A stretch of 42,576 bases of DNA from Bifidobacterium breve (GCA_945893395.1 CAMDEC010000007.1:1-42576), one strand, 5' to 3'; counted from the first letter of the stretch, positions 24,256-34,883 are shown. Notes: generated by a model not told the origin, from the letters alone. A program made the numbers and translations.

Positions 24256-25557
24256 GTGTCAACAACTCAATTGATGTCAAGCCCCGAAATGGGAACATTC
24301 GACGCAGAAGGCAATTACACCCCGCGCAAAGTTACTGAACGAGATGTCTCGTTCGTAGATTCAATCAACGAAACGATGGTTGAATTAAAAGAAGGAAAAC
24401 TCGTAACCGGCACCGTCGTGCGAATTACTCGGGATGAAGTACTTGTCGAAATCGGCTATAAGACCGAGGGCGTGATTTTGAATCGTGAACTCTCGATGCG
24501 TCATGATGCCGACCCGAACACGATCGTAAAATTGGGCGAAAAAATCGAGACTCTGATTCTCACGCTTGAAGACAAAGAAGGTCGTTTGTTGCTCTCCAAG
24601 AAGCGGGCTCAGTATGAGCGTGCTTGGGGCGACATCGAAGCAATCAAAAAAGCAGATGGCACAGTCGAAGGACTCGTAATCGAAGCAGTCAAGGGTGGTC
24701 TGATCGTTGACATCGGGTTGCGCGGCTTTTTGCCAGCGTCACTTGTCGAGTTGCGTCGCGTGCGTGACTTGGCACCATATCTTGGTCAGCGAATCACCGC
24801 GAAGATTCTCGAACTCGACCGTCAGCGCAATAACGTCGTGCTGTCACGCCGTGCATTGCTCGAAGAAAGCCAAAAGGGCACGCAGTCAGATTTCCTCGAG
24901 AACATTGCAGTCGGCGAAGTTCGCACGGGTCGAATTTCAAGCGTCGTGGCGTTCGGTGCGTTCGTCGATCTTGGAGGCATGGACGGTTTGATTCATGTGT
25001 CTGAACTTTCATGGAAGCATGTCGATAATCCGGGTGCCGTCGTGAAAATCGGTGATGAAGTTTCAGTGAAAGTGCTCGAAATTGATCGTGAACGCGATCG
25101 CATCAGTCTTTCGCTGAAGGCAACCCAGCAAGATCCATGGCAAGAGTTTGCGACTAGCCATCAAGTTGGGCAACTTGTTTATGGTCGTGTCACAAAACTC
25201 GTTCCATTTGGTGGTTTCGTGCAAGTTGGTGACGGAATCGAAGGTCTTGTTCATATCTCTGAAATGTCGACACACCATGTTGAAGCACCAGAACAGGTCG
25301 TCACGCCCGGAGAAGAGCTGTGGGTGAAGATCATCGATCTTGACCTCGCCCGACGACGAATCAGTTTGTCGATCAAACAAGCCGCCGAAGGTGGTGAGTT
25401 GGCCGAAGAATATCGTGGCCAATTCCAGACCGACGAACAGGGCAACTGGGTGAGTGGCGATGATTCGACGCGAGAGACGGCTTGGGCCGAGTTTTTTGAT
25501 CCAAATGCAGCCCCGACAGAAGCGCCACAAACCCCAGAAGAACCAAGCGTTGGCTGA
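24256..25557 (+). CDS. rpsA: 30S ribosomal protein S1
   Basis: S1 binds mRNA and helps initiate translation. The 433-residue form has four S1 motifs, as usual in Actinobacteria: around 50-115 (GKLVTGTVVRITRDEVLVEIG), 130-200 (GTVEGLVIEAVKGG), 217-285 (VGEVRTGRISSVVAFGAFVD) and 302-372 (VGQLVYGRVTKLVPFGGFVQ). The tail is acidic and Pro/Glu rich (TEAPQTPEEPSVG). The start is GTG without an obvious Shine-Dalgarno, a common feature of rpsA. It stands between polA and coaE, the mycobacterial order. Confidence 0.96.
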   Translation: MSTTQLMSSPEMGTFDAEGNYTPRKVTERDVSFVDSINETMVELKEGKLVTGTVVRITRDEVLVEIGYKTEGVILNRELSMRHDADPNTIVKLGEKIETLILTLEDKEGRLLLSKKRAQYERAWGDIEAIKKADGTVEGLVIEAVKGGLIVDIGLRGFLPASLVELRRVRDLAPYLGQRITAKILELDRQRNNVVLSRRALLEESQKGTQSDFLENIAVGEVRTGRISSVVAFGAFVDLGGMDGLIHVSELSWKHVDNPGAVVKIGDEVSVKVLEIDRERDRISLSLKATQQDPWQEFATSHQVGQLVYGRVTKLVPFGGFVQVGDGIEGLVHISEMSTHHVEAPEQVVTPGEELWVKIIDLDLARRRISLSIKQAAEGGELAEEYRGQFQTDEQGNWVSGDDSTRETAWAEFFDPNAAPTEAPQTPEEPSVG

Positions 25558-25573
25558 GTAAAAATCAGCGGTT

Positions 25574-25590
25574 AGATACGGTAAGTATCT
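25574..25590 (+). promoter_or_regulatory. Small hairpin just before the coaE start codon
   Basis: AGATAC (25574-25579) and GTATCT (25585-25590) are perfect complements around a five-base loop. The 3' arm ends one base before the ATG at 25592. It could limit ribosome access or simply be a -10 region. Weak evidence. Confidence 0.3.
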
Positions 25591-25591
25591 G

Positions 25592-26185
25592 ATGATTTTG
25601 ATTGGGCTCACTGGTGGCATTGGCTCAGGTAAATCTGAAGTTTCGCGACTGTTGGTCGCGCGTGGCGCCGAGGTAATCGACGCCGACTTGATCGTGCGCG
25701 AATTGCAGCAACCAGGCGGCGAGGTCTACAACAAGATGGTTGAGATTTTCGGTACCGAAATTATTGCGTCCGACAAATCTTTGGATCGTGCGGCGATCGC
25801 CGCGAAAGTATTCAGCGACGAGAAACTGCTCAAGACGCTAAATGATCTGATCCATCCGATCGTGCGCCGAGTGATGAACGAACGAGTCGAAAGTTTTCGA
25901 AAAACTGACAAAGTGGTGGTGCTCGACATTCCGTTGCTTGTCGAAAATCCGCGTGAAGGCCTGGATGGTGTGTTGGTCGTGGATCTGGATGTAGAAATCG
26001 CAGTTGCTCGGTTGGTCGAGCAACGCAACATGAAGTTAGAAGATGCTCGGGCACGAGTTGCCAAGCAGGCGACGCGAGAGCAACGCTTGGCGATCGCCAA
26101 CCATGTGATTGACAATTCAGGAGACAGGGACTCGCTGGTGAAAAAGATCGATACGGCATGGTCGTGGATCCACTCGTTGAAATGA
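25592..26185 (+). CDS. coaE: Dephospho-CoA kinase
   Basis: CoaE performs the last step of coenzyme A synthesis, adding the 3'-phosphate to dephospho-CoA. The 197-residue kinase has the P-loop GGIGSGKS (residues 8-15), [12 protein letters not shown] with the catalytic Asp, [17 protein letters not shown] and the lid region [19 protein letters not shown]. In mycobacteria CoaE carries a C-terminal UPF0157 domain; this one is the single-domain form. The stop overlaps the uvrB ATG as ATGA, linking translation. Confidence 0.94.
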   Translation: MILIGLTGGIGSGKSEVSRLLVARGAEVIDADLIVRELQQPGGEVYNKMVEIFGTEIIASDKSLDRAAIAAKVFSDEKLLKTLNDLIHPIVRRVMNERVESFRKTDKVVVLDIPLLVENPREGLDGVLVVDLDVEIAVARLVEQRNMKLEDARARVAKQATREQRLAIANHVIDNSGDRDSLVKKIDTAWSWIHSLK

Positions 26186-28206
26186 GTGAGCGCAAATTTG
26201 TAGTTGAGTCTCCGTTTAAGCCAGCGGGCGATCAGCCCGAGGCGATTGCCAAACTGGCCGCTGGGGTCAAGCGTGGCGACCGTTTTCAGACACTCTTGGG
26301 CATCACGGGATCTGGCAAATCGGCGACGATCGCCTGGACGATCGAACAAGTTCAGCGTCCAACCCTGATCTTGGCGCCCAACAAATCACTGGCAGCGCAA
26401 TTGGCCCAAGAGATGCGCGAGTTTTTTCCGAATAATCGTATCGAGTATTTCGTCAGTTACTACGACTACTACCAACCCGAGGCTTACATCGCATCTAGTG
26501 ACACGTTCATTGAGAAAGATTCTTCGATCAATGACGAAATTGATCGTCTGCGCCACTCGGCGACCGCCGCCTTGTTGACGCGACGCGACACGATTGTTGT
26601 CGCGTCGGTGAGTTGTATCTACGGCATGGGTGACCCTGGTGAATATCGGGGTCATCTGCTCGAGTTGCATGCAGGCGTCGACTATGACCAGCGCAGTATC
26701 TTGGCGCGACTCGTCGATCTGCAATACGACAGAAACGATATGACCCTTGGTCGTGGCAACTTTCGTGTGCGTGGCGACACGATTGAAGTTCATCCTGCGT
26801 ATGAAGAAACGGTGACCCGCCTAGAAATGTTCGGTGACACCGTTGAGCGCATAAGTGTCGTTGATCCGGTCACGGGGGAAACCCTTCGCGATTTGAGTGA
26901 AGTAGTCGTCTTTCCCGCGACCCATTATGTGGCAGGCGAAGAACGCATGCGAGTCGCCATCGAAAACATCGAACTAGAACTCGCAGAACGATTGAAAGTG
27001 TTCGAAGCGCAAAATAAATTGCTCGAAGCCCAACGAATTCGCATGCGCACGATGTTCGATCTTGAGATGATGAAGGAGGTGGGGTATTGCAATGGCATCG
27101 AGAACTATTCGATGCATATCGATGGGCGTCAACCTGGTGAACCGCCGTTCACCCTGTTGGATTATTTTCCGAAAGATTTTTTGCTCGTAATTGATGAAAG
27201 TCATGTCGCCGTGCCACAGTTGCACGGTCAGTTTGCGGGCGATAGAAGTCGTAAACAGACTTTGGTCGAGCACGGATTCAGATTGCCGTCGGCGATGGAC
27301 AACCGTCCATTGCAATTCGAAGAGACAATGGAGCGCTTGAATCAGTGCATTTTTCTCTCTGCAACACCTGCAAAGTTCGAACTAGAACTTAGCGATCAAG
27401 TTGTCGAACAAATCGTGCGGCCAACAGGTTTGATCGACCCAGAGGTGATTGTGCGCTCGACCAAAGGTCAAATCGACGATCTGATTGAAATGATCAAGGC
27501 CAAAACTGCTCGGGGCGATAGAACGCTTGTGACGACCCTCACCAAAAAAATGTCCGAAGATCTTTCTGAATATTTGATAGAGCAGGGTCTTCGTGTCAGG
27601 TACTTGCACTCGAATATCGACACAATCGAGCGCATCGAGATATTGCGTGCTTTGCGCTTGGGCGAGTTTGATGTCTTGGTCGGCATCAATTTGTTGCGCG
27701 AAGGTTTGGACCTACCCGAGGTTTCGTTGGTGGCGATTTTGGACGCCGACAAGCAGGGCTTTTTGCGCAGTCAAACATCGCTGGTTCAAATGATCGGTCG
27801 CGCGGCTCGCAATGTCGACGGACAAGTGATTATGTATGCCGATAATCGCACGGCAGCAATGGACTATGCGATTTCAGAGACTGCGCGGCGCAGAGAATTG
27901 CAGATCGCCTACAACCTCAAGCATGGAATTGATCCGCAGACTGTGCGTAAGGCGATTGGCGACATTTTGTCGGTACTGCGACCGAGCAATACGGCGCCGC
28001 TGCCAGGTAAGGGCAGGCGCAAAGACCATGAGCGCGACAAAGTCGTCCGCGAATTGCGGGCGCTGCCTGAAAGCGAGTTGGCGCGCTTGATAATGACTTT
28101 GGAAGAAGAAATGAATTTGGCGGCCGAAGAATTGCGCTTTGAGTATGCCGCACGTCTCAGGGATGAAGTAAAGGAACTAAAGCGCGAATTAAGGGATGCC
28201 CACTAA
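26182..28206 (+). CDS. uvrB: Excinuclease ABC subunit B
   Basis: UvrB receives damaged DNA from UvrA and forms the pre-incision complex with UvrC. The 674-residue helicase-like protein has the P-loop GITGSGKS (40-47), the beta-hairpin block [11 protein letters not shown], the DEAD-type box DESH in [13 protein letters not shown], the late motifs LREGLDLPE and QMIGRAARN, and the C-terminal UVR segment [18 protein letters not shown] chose ATG 26182, which gives an ATGA overlap with coaE, over 26158, which would overlap by 28 bases. The uvrA gene follows after 20 bases. Confidence 0.96.
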   Translation: MSERKFVVESPFKPAGDQPEAIAKLAAGVKRGDRFQTLLGITGSGKSATIAWTIEQVQRPTLILAPNKSLAAQLAQEMREFFPNNRIEYFVSYYDYYQPEAYIASSDTFIEKDSSINDEIDRLRHSATAALLTRRDTIVVASVSCIYGMGDPGEYRGHLLELHAGVDYDQRSILARLVDLQYDRNDMTLGRGNFRVRGDTIEVHPAYEETVTRLEMFGDTVERISVVDPVTGETLRDLSEVVVFPATHYVAGEERMRVAIENIELELAERLKVFEAQNKLLEAQRIRMRTMFDLEMMKEVGYCNGIENYSMHIDGRQPGEPPFTLLDYFPKDFLLVIDESHVAVPQLHGQFAGDRSRKQTLVEHGFRLPSAMDNRPLQFEETMERLNQCIFLSATPAKFELELSDQVVEQIVRPTGLIDPEVIVRSTKGQIDDLIEMIKAKTARGDRTLVTTLTKKMSEDLSEYLIEQGLRVRYLHSNIDTIERIEILRALRLGEFDVLVGINLLREGLDLPEVSLVAILDADKQGFLRSQTSLVQMIGRAARNVDGQVIMYADNRTAAMDYAISETARRRELQIAYNLKHGIDPQTVRKAIGDILSVLRPSNTAPLPGKGRRKDHERDKVVRELRALPESELARLIMTLEEEMNLAAEELRFEYAARLRDEVKELKRELRDAH

Positions 28207-28213
28207 CTTTTTG

Positions 28214-28219
28214 TAGCCT
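28214..28219 (+). promoter_or_regulatory. Candidate -10 box of a leaderless uvrA promoter
   Basis: TAGCCT ends seven bases before ATG 28227. No SOS-box-like palindrome is obvious in the 20-base uvrB-uvrA gap. The box would let uvrA be transcribed separately from uvrB. Inferred from spacing. Confidence 0.4.
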
Positions 28220-28226
28220 GCCTGTG

Positions 28227-31088
28227 ATGGCAAATCAGATAGTTGTCCGTGGTGCTCGCGAGCACAACCTCAAGAACGTCAGCGTCGAATTGCCACGCGA
28301 CAAGTTGATCGTGCTGACGGGTCTGTCGGGTTCTGGCAAGTCAAGTCTCGCATTCGACACGATATATGCCGAAGGGCAAAGACGATATGTCGAATCTCTT
28401 AGTTCATATGCGCGCCAGTTTTTGGGACAAATGGACAAGCCGGATGTGGATCACATCGACGGACTTTCTCCGGCGATTTCAATCGATCAAAAATCTTCGT
28501 CGCGCAACCCACGCTCAACTGTCGGCACGATCACCGAGGTCTACGACTATCTGCGTTTGTTGTATGCGCGAATCGGAGTGCAGCACTGCTCTAAAGACAT
28601 GACGAGACTGTCGCGCCAAACTCCGCAACAAATAGTGGATCGAATCATGAAGTTCGACGAAGGTACTCGATTTCAGATTCTTGCCCCCGTTGTGCGGGGG
28701 CGTAAAGGCGAGTATGACACTTTGCTGCAAGATTTGGCGGCGCAAGGTTTTTCGCGTGCGCGCGTCGATGGAGAAGCGGTGGAGATAAATGAATTCTTGA
28801 AAAAAACAAATCGACTGGCAAAGTATGAACAGCATCAAATTGATATCGTCGTCGATCGCCTCGTTCGTCGGGACGGAATAACCAGACGATTGACCGATTC
28901 ATTAGAGACGGCGCTGAAGCTTGCCAATGGTGTGGCAGAAATTGAAATTGTGGATGGCGTCGAGCCGATTACATTCAGCCAGCATTTGGCTTGCCCGAAG
29001 TGCGGGACGAGTTATGAAGAACTGGCGCCGAGAAATTTCTCGTTCAATTCTCCATATGGCGCTTGTGAGACCTGCCTTGGTCTTGGCACAAAATATGAGG
29101 TGGATGTCGAGTTGGTGGTGCCCGACCCGAATCTGAGTATCAATGACGGGGCGATTGCCCCGTGGCGCTCGGCACACACGCAGTATTTCACGCGGATGCT
29201 CGAAGCGGTGGCTGATCGTTTCGATATCGACTTGGATAAAAAATGGTCGAAACTTTCGCTCAAGGCGCAAAAAATCGTGATGAACGGTGTTGATGACAAC
29301 ATGATGGTCAAATATCGCAATCGCTACGGTCGCACGCGCGAATACAGCACATCATACGAGGGCGTGATTCCGTGGATCAAGCGTCGCCATGAAAGTGCGG
29401 AAAGCGACAACTCACGTGAACAGTTCGAGGGTTACATGCGCGAAGTGCCGTGCCCGTCGTGCAGTGGTGCGCGGTTGAGGCCCGCATCTCTGGCGGTGCT
29501 CGTCGAGGGCAAACATATTTCTGAAGTTTGCAATTTATCAATTGGTGAGTCGGCGAAGTTTTTGGCCGCGCTCAAACTCTCTGACCGCGATTTGATGATC
29601 GCCGAGCGGATAACAAAAGAAATAAACGCACGGCTGGGTTTTTTGTTAGATGTGGGCCTCGATTATCTGACGCTGTCGCGAGCGGCAGCGACACTTGCTG
29701 GTGGCGAGGCGCAACGAATTCGTTTGGCTAGCCAAATCGGGTCTGGTTTGGTCGGCACGCTCTATGTGCTCGATGAGCCGAGCATTGGTCTGCACCAGCG
29801 CGACAACCATCGACTGATCGAGACTTTGCAACGCTTGCGTGACCTGGGCAACACGGTGATCGTCGTTGAACACGATGAAGACACGATCAGGTCGAGTGAC
29901 TGGCTTGTAGATATTGGCCCTGGTGCTGGCGAGCATGGTGGACAAGTTGTCTACAGCGGACCAGTCAAGGGTGTGCTCAAAGTCAAAAATTCGATCACCG
30001 GCCAGTATCTTTCGGGGGAACGCAGCGTCGAGACGCCGGCGATGCGTAGGCAACCAGGCAAAGAGTTTTTAAATATTCGCGGCGCACGCGAACACAATCT
30101 CAAAAATCTCAACGTGAAAATCCCGCTTGGATGTTTCGTCGCCGTTACTGGTGTCTCCGGCAGCGGAAAGAGCACCTTGATTCGCGACATTTTGTTGCCA
30201 TCGCTGATGCAAAAGATTTACAAATCAAAAGATGCACCAGGGCGTCACACAGGTGTGGACGGCGTTATGCATCTGGACAAAGTAATTGACATGGACCAAT
30301 CTCCGATTGGTCGCACACCTCGCTCGAACCCCGCTACTTACACGGGTGTTTTCGACGACATTCGCAAACTTTTCGCGTCAACCCCAGAAGCAAAAGTTCG
30401 GGGATATATGCCGGGACGTTTCAGTTTCAACGTGCCAGGTGGTCGGTGTGAGGCATGTTCGGGTGATGGAACGATCAAAATTGAGATGCACTTTTTGCCA
30501 GACGTTTATGTGCCGTGCGAGGTCTGCAAGGGTGGTCGCTACAACCGTGACACGCTTGACATCACCTTCAAGGGCAAAAATATCGCCGAGATGCTGGACA
30601 TGCCAATCTCGGACGCCGTAGATTTCTTCGCCAATCAACCGCGTATCGCCCGTCATATGCAAACCTTTGTCGACGTCGGTCTTGGTTATGTGCGACTCGG
30701 GCAATCGGCACCCACCTTGTCGGGCGGCGAAGCGCAACGAGTGAAACTTGCCAGCGAATTATCGAAACGCAGCACGGGGCGAACTATCTATTTGCTGGAT
30801 GAACCAACCACCGGTCTGCACTTCGAAGATGTTCGCCGGTTGCTGATCGTGTTGGCGCGGCTCGTTGACTCTGGTAACACTGTTTTGGTGATCGAGCATA
30901 ATTTAGATGTGATCAAATCTGCCGATTGGGTGATCGACCTCGGGCCCGAAGGTGGCAGTGGTGGTGGAGAGGTGATTGCCGAAGGCTCGCCAGAGTCAGT
31001 AGCAAAAGTCGCGGCGTCACATACGGGAAAATATTTGGCGCAGATTCTTAAATCCAACAAGTCGACCAAAAAGTCAACCAAAAAGTAG
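28227..31088 (+). CDS. uvrA: Excinuclease ABC subunit A
   Basis: UvrA is the ATPase that finds DNA lesions and loads UvrB. The 953-residue protein has two ABC-type halves. The first shows P-loop [11 protein letters not shown] near residue 33, zinc motif CPKCG...CETCLG near 258-285, and signature [12 protein letters not shown]. The second shows [11 protein letters not shown] near 650, zinc motif CEACSGDG...CEVCKGG near 745-775, and signature [12 protein letters not shown]. The Lys-rich tail (KSTKKSTKK) is unusual but short. The start is either GTG 28224 or ATG 28227; the ATG is favoured by the -10-like box seven bases upstream. The uvrC gene follows after 12 bases. Confidence 0.96.
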   Translation: MANQIVVRGAREHNLKNVSVELPRDKLIVLTGLSGSGKSSLAFDTIYAEGQRRYVESLSSYARQFLGQMDKPDVDHIDGLSPAISIDQKSSSRNPRSTVGTITEVYDYLRLLYARIGVQHCSKDMTRLSRQTPQQIVDRIMKFDEGTRFQILAPVVRGRKGEYDTLLQDLAAQGFSRARVDGEAVEINEFLKKTNRLAKYEQHQIDIVVDRLVRRDGITRRLTDSLETALKLANGVAEIEIVDGVEPITFSQHLACPKCGTSYEELAPRNFSFNSPYGACETCLGLGTKYEVDVELVVPDPNLSINDGAIAPWRSAHTQYFTRMLEAVADRFDIDLDKKWSKLSLKAQKIVMNGVDDNMMVKYRNRYGRTREYSTSYEGVIPWIKRRHESAESDNSREQFEGYMREVPCPSCSGARLRPASLAVLVEGKHISEVCNLSIGESAKFLAALKLSDRDLMIAERITKEINARLGFLLDVGLDYLTLSRAAATLAGGEAQRIRLASQIGSGLVGTLYVLDEPSIGLHQRDNHRLIETLQRLRDLGNTVIVVEHDEDTIRSSDWLVDIGPGAGEHGGQVVYSGPVKGVLKVKNSITGQYLSGERSVETPAMRRQPGKEFLNIRGAREHNLKNLNVKIPLGCFVAVTGVSGSGKSTLIRDILLPSLMQKIYKSKDAPGRHTGVDGVMHLDKVIDMDQSPIGRTPRSNPATYTGVFDDIRKLFASTPEAKVRGYMPGRFSFNVPGGRCEACSGDGTIKIEMHFLPDVYVPCEVCKGGRYNRDTLDITFKGKNIAEMLDMPISDAVDFFANQPRIARHMQTFVDVGLGYVRLGQSAPTLSGGEAQRVKLASELSKRSTGRTIYLLDEPTTGLHFEDVRRLLIVLARLVDSGNTVLVIEHNLDVIKSADWVIDLGPEGGSGGGEVIAEGSPESVAKVAASHTGKYLAQILKSNKSTKKSTKK

Positions 31089-31100
31089 GCTTAAGAAGAT

Positions 31101-32957
31101 ATGCAGCGTCCGGCTGGTGTCATACCTGAAACACCGGGCTCGTATCAATTTAAAGATGCGGCTGGGCGGGTGATTTATGTTGGCAAGGCCAATAATTTGC
31201 GCGCAAGGGTCAACAGTTATTTCGCCAAATCTGACACTCTGCACCCTCGCACGAGCAACATGGTCGAGGCTGCACACAGCGTCGAATGGATAGAGGTGCG
31301 CAATGAGGTTGAAGCTCTAATTCTCGAACACAGTCTGATTAATCGATATTCGCCACGGTTCAATATTCGGTTGAGGGACGACAAAAGTTATCCGTTTTTG
31401 GCCGTGACGATCGACGAACAGTGGCCACGGGCATTGGTGATGCGTGGACGCAAGCGAAAGGGCACGCGCTATTTTGGTCCGTACCCGCATCCTTGGGCGA
31501 TACACGAGACGCTTGATCTTCTGCTGAAGACATTTCCAGTACGCACTTGCTCGCCCGCGACGTTTAAACAACACGAGAGACTCGGTCGTCCGTGTTTGTT
31601 GTTTCATATTGAAAAGTGTTCGGGACCGTGCGTCGGCTCGGTGCAACCCGAGAAGTATGCCGAATTAGTGCACGATTTTTTGCAGGTGATGGATGGCGAG
31701 AGTGAGGTTGTCGTCTCGCGACTCGAGCGGCAAATGTCCGAAAGTTCGCAATCGCAAGAGTTCGAGCGCGCAGCCAAATTTCGCGACCAACTAGAAGCGA
31801 TCGAGTTGGCCCTTGAACGCCAACAGATGGTTGGTGAACGAGATGAAGATCTGGATGTGATTGGCATTGCAGAAGATGAGTTCGAGGCCGCCGTGCAAGT
31901 TTTTTTTGTACGCAAGGGTCGTGTTGTCGGACGCAAAGGCTTCATTGTTGACAAGGTCGAGGACGTAACGACCGCGCGTTTATCCGCCTTGATAGTTGAG
32001 CGACTTTACGACGAATCGCCAATTTTGGGTATACCGAAAATAGTTATAGTGCCCAGTGAACCTGAGCAAACAGAAATTTTGGAAACTTGGTTGACCCAGT
32101 TGAGAAACTCCAAAGTTGAGATTCGGGTTCCACATCGTGGCGACAAACGAGAGTTGCATGAACTGGTAACTCAAAATGCCAAACAAGAACTGAATCGCCA
32201 CAGACTTCGTCGCGCGTCGGACCACACTGCTCGATCTCGGGCGTTGATCGAGTTGCAAGATTTGCTCGGACTACCTGAGGTGCCATTGCGAATCGAGTGC
32301 TACGACATGGCGCATTTGCAGGGCACGGATTATGTCGGGTCGATGGTCGTGCTCGAAGACGGCTTGCCGATGAAGCGCGACTATCGACGATTCAAAATTA
32401 AGAGTGGCCAGGGCAACGACGACTATGCGGCAATGCGTGAGGTGCTGACTCGACGTCTCACGGCATATATAAAGCAACGAGATCAACCAGTAAATGAGCG
32501 TGGCGATCGGCCAGGTAAATTCTCGTATGCGCCGCAGTTGCTGTTGGTGGACGGCGGCAAAGGCCAGTTGGGTGTGGCCGAGCAAGTCGTGCGCGAACTT
32601 GGGTTGGAGCACGAGATACCAGTCGCATCTTTAGCCAAGAAACTTGAAGAGGTTTTTATACCAGGTAACAGTGAGGCGGTTGAGATTCCGCGCGGAAGCG
32701 ACGCGCTGTTCATGCTGCAAGTAATCCGCGATGAGGCACATCGATTCGCCAATAGATTTCACCGCGAATTGCGTGCCAAGCGCATGACGAAGAGCGACCT
32801 CGAGGGCATCAAGGGTCTTGGTGAAGTGCGCGCCAAGAAGTTGATCGTCGCTTTCGGTGGTGTGAGGCAAGTAAAAAATGCGACCCGTGAAGAATTGGCT
32901 CAATTGAAGTGGTTGCCAAGCAGCACGGCAGATGCCATCTATGCGCAATTTCATTGA
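31101..32957 (+). CDS. uvrC: Excinuclease ABC subunit C
   Basis: UvrC makes the two cuts around the lesion. The 618-residue protein has the N-terminal GIY-YIG nuclease (PGSYQF...VIYVGKANNL, residues 12-33), the UVR domain FERAAKFRDQLEAIE that contacts UvrB, the RNase H-like second nuclease (CYDMAHLQGTDYVGSMVV and LLLVDGGKGQL) and a C-terminal helix-hairpin-helix (GIKGLGEVRAKKLI). The GIY position reads GSY, a mild variant. The uvrA stop codon TAG is also part of a TAGGCT box nine bases before this ATG, so a second promoter there is possible. It is followed by rapZ after 36 bases. Confidence 0.95.
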   Translation: MQRPAGVIPETPGSYQFKDAAGRVIYVGKANNLRARVNSYFAKSDTLHPRTSNMVEAAHSVEWIEVRNEVEALILEHSLINRYSPRFNIRLRDDKSYPFLAVTIDEQWPRALVMRGRKRKGTRYFGPYPHPWAIHETLDLLLKTFPVRTCSPATFKQHERLGRPCLLFHIEKCSGPCVGSVQPEKYAELVHDFLQVMDGESEVVVSRLERQMSESSQSQEFERAAKFRDQLEAIELALERQQMVGERDEDLDVIGIAEDEFEAAVQVFFVRKGRVVGRKGFIVDKVEDVTTARLSALIVERLYDESPILGIPKIVIVPSEPEQTEILETWLTQLRNSKVEIRVPHRGDKRELHELVTQNAKQELNRHRLRRASDHTARSRALIELQDLLGLPEVPLRIECYDMAHLQGTDYVGSMVVLEDGLPMKRDYRRFKIKSGQGNDDYAAMREVLTRRLTAYIKQRDQPVNERGDRPGKFSYAPQLLLVDGGKGQLGVAEQVVRELGLEHEIPVASLAKKLEEVFIPGNSEAVEIPRGSDALFMLQVIRDEAHRFANRFHRELRAKRMTKSDLEGIKGLGEVRAKKLIVAFGGVRQVKNATREELAQLKWLPSSTADAIYAQFH

Positions 32958-32979
32958 TCGCCAAACAACACGCCGTAGA

Positions 32980-32985
32980 TAGCCT
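32980..32985 (+). promoter_or_regulatory. Candidate -10 box of a leaderless rapZ promoter
   Basis: TAGCCT ends eight bases before the GTG at 32994. Its surroundings (AGATAGCCTGAA) closely match those of the rpsA box (AGATAGGCTGAA). No Shine-Dalgarno is visible before the GTG. Confidence 0.4.
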
Positions 32986-32993
32986 GAATAGCA

Positions 32994-33845
32994 GTGGCTG
33001 ACATCTTGTTGATCGCGGGTCTTTCTGGGGCTGGGCGTTCGCAGGCTGCCGATGATCTCGAAGATTTGGGCTGGTTCGTCGTCGACAACATGCCAACCGA
33101 ATTGATCGATAAGGTCGTCGAGATCGCCGCCGTTGGCGAGGCATTAGCCAAACTGGCGCTCGTTGTAAGCACCCCTTCGGCGCAACTTGATGTCGTAGAT
33201 GTATTGAAGCGACTTCGCCTTTCTGGGCACCGCGTGCGAATGTTGTTTCTCGATGCGACCGTCGCCGAGTTGGTCAAACGTTATGGAGCGACACGACGCA
33301 AGCATCCACTTGCTGAAGGCAATTCAGGTGTCGAACAGGCAATTTCAAAAGAGCGCTCACTTCTCGAACCTGTCAAAGCCGAAGCAGATTTGGTGATTGA
33401 TACGACCAATTTGACGATTTACCAGTTGAAGTCGCAACTTGGTGAGCTGTTTACCGAAGATGGTGTGCTTGATTCTATACAAGTTTCAATAGTTTCATTT
33501 GGCTACAAGCACGGACTGCCACTGGATGTAGATCTTGTTTTTGATGTGCGTTTTCTGCCTAACCCGCATTGGGACGAGAACTTGCGGCCGTTGTCGGGTT
33601 TAGATCAACCGGTTCGCGATTTCGTAATGAGTCAAGATTTGTCGGGAGAGTTTCTGAGGCAACTGCAAAACATGCTCACAATGCTCTTGCCCGCATATAA
33701 GCAAGAGGGAAAGAGTTACTTGACTGTTGCTATCGGATGCACGGGTGGGAGACATCGATCAGTTGTGATTGCTGAGCAAGTAAAACAGTGGCTAATTCAG
33801 AACTCTCATAATCCACGCACAACGCATCGCGACATTTCTCGCTAA
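32994..33845 (+). CDS. rapZ: RapZ/YvcJ-family nucleotide-binding protein
   Basis: RapZ-family proteins bind ATP/GTP and, in E. coli, act as RNA-binding adaptors controlling amino-sugar synthesis; the actinobacterial role is less clear. The 283-residue protein has the P-loop GLSGAGRS (9-16), DLGWFVVDNMP, the Walker B-like MLFLDA, and the C-terminal block with FDVRFLPNPHW and IGCTGGRHRSV. The actinobacterial order is normally uvrC-rapZ-yvcK-whiA-gap; here yvcK and whiA are absent and gap starts 27 bases after the stop. The start is GTG. Confidence 0.93.
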   Translation: MADILLIAGLSGAGRSQAADDLEDLGWFVVDNMPTELIDKVVEIAAVGEALAKLALVVSTPSAQLDVVDVLKRLRLSGHRVRMLFLDATVAELVKRYGATRRKHPLAEGNSGVEQAISKERSLLEPVKAEADLVIDTTNLTIYQLKSQLGELFTEDGVLDSIQVSIVSFGYKHGLPLDVDLVFDVRFLPNPHWDENLRPLSGLDQPVRDFVMSQDLSGEFLRQLQNMLTMLLPAYKQEGKSYLTVAIGCTGGRHRSVVIAEQVKQWLIQNSHNPRTTHRDISR

Positions 33846-33859
33846 ATCGCTGATCCGAC

Positions 33860-33865
33860 TAAGAT
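33860..33865 (+). promoter_or_regulatory. Candidate -10 box of a leaderless gap promoter
   Basis: TAAGAT ends exactly seven bases before the gap ATG at 33873. It agrees with the TANNNT leaderless signature and lies in the 27-base rapZ-gap gap, which has no Shine-Dalgarno. Inferred. Confidence 0.45.
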
Positions 33866-33872
33866 TTCGGAC

Positions 33873-34883
33873 ATGACGATTCGAGTAGGTATCAACGGTT
33901 TTGGTCGCATTGGCAGAAATTTTTATCGCGCAGTGAAGATGTCGGGTGCCGACATTGAAATTGTCGCTGTAAACGACCTTGGTTCGGTGAAGACGATGGC
34001 CCACTTGCTTAAATACGACTCGGTGCTTGGCGTCTTGCCAAACGAGATCAAGGCCACCGATGAAGGCATCAGCATCGATTCGAAACTGCTCAAAGTTTTG
34101 TCAAAACGCGACCCGAAAGAGTTGGGATGGGGCGCTCTCGGTGTGGATGTCGTAATTGAATCAACGGGATTTTTCACCGAGCGTGACAAGGCGGCATCAC
34201 ATTTGGAGGCTGGCGCGAAGTGTGTTGTTGTGTCGGCCCCCGCGACCAACGCCGACGCGACCTTTGTCTACGGCGTGAATCACAAAGATTTTGATCCGAA
34301 AAAACATAAGGTGGTCTCAAACGCGAGTTGCACGACGAATTGTTTCGTTCCTCTAGTGAAAGTATTAGATGATGCATTTGGGGTTGAGAACGGTTTGATG
34401 ACGACGATTCACGCTTACACGGGCGATCAATCGATTGTCGACGGGCCCCACAGTGATCTGCGACGAGCGCGGGCGGCGGCGATCAACATCATTCCGACGA
34501 GCACCGGTGCCGCCAGAGCCACAAGTTTGGTTATGCAATCGATGAAAGGCAAACTCGACGGCACTTCGTTGCGGGTGCCCGTGCCGACGGGGTCGATCAC
34601 CGATTTTGTTGCGAATCTCAAAAAACCTGCGACTGTCGAAGAAATAAACTCGGCTTATAAAGTCGCGGCAGAAGGCCCGCTCAAAGGCATTCTTGAATAT
34701 TGCAGTGACCCGATCGTGTCAAGCGACGTGGTGACCAATCCGCATAGTTGTGTGTTTGACAAAGATCTGACCATGAGCATGGGCACACTCGTCAAGGTGC
34801 TGGGTTGGTATGACAACGAGTGGGGTTACTCAAATCGACTGGTGGACATGACTTCGTTTATCGGGGCCGCACTTAGTCGCTAG
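33873..34883 (+). CDS. gap: Glyceraldehyde-3-phosphate dehydrogenase
   Basis: GAPDH converts glyceraldehyde-3-phosphate to 1,3-bisphosphoglycerate with NAD. The 336-residue enzyme has the N-terminal GINGFGRIGRNFYRA, the catalytic Cys153 in SNASCTTN, the His in IHAYTGDQ, and the C-terminal WYDNEWGYSNRLVD. The Asp at 35 in VAVNDLG favours NAD over NADP. The stop TAG touches the pgk ATG, so gap-pgk-tpiA is one translational unit. Confidence 0.97.
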   Translation: MTIRVGINGFGRIGRNFYRAVKMSGADIEIVAVNDLGSVKTMAHLLKYDSVLGVLPNEIKATDEGISIDSKLLKVLSKRDPKELGWGALGVDVVIESTGFFTERDKAASHLEAGAKCVVVSAPATNADATFVYGVNHKDFDPKKHKVVSNASCTTNCFVPLVKVLDDAFGVENGLMTTIHAYTGDQSIVDGPHSDLRRARAAAINIIPTSTGAARATSLVMQSMKGKLDGTSLRVPVPTGSITDFVANLKKPATVEEINSAYKVAAEGPLKGILEYCSDPIVSSDVVTNPHSCVFDKDLTMSMGTLVKVLGWYDNEWGYSNRLVDMTSFIGAALSR

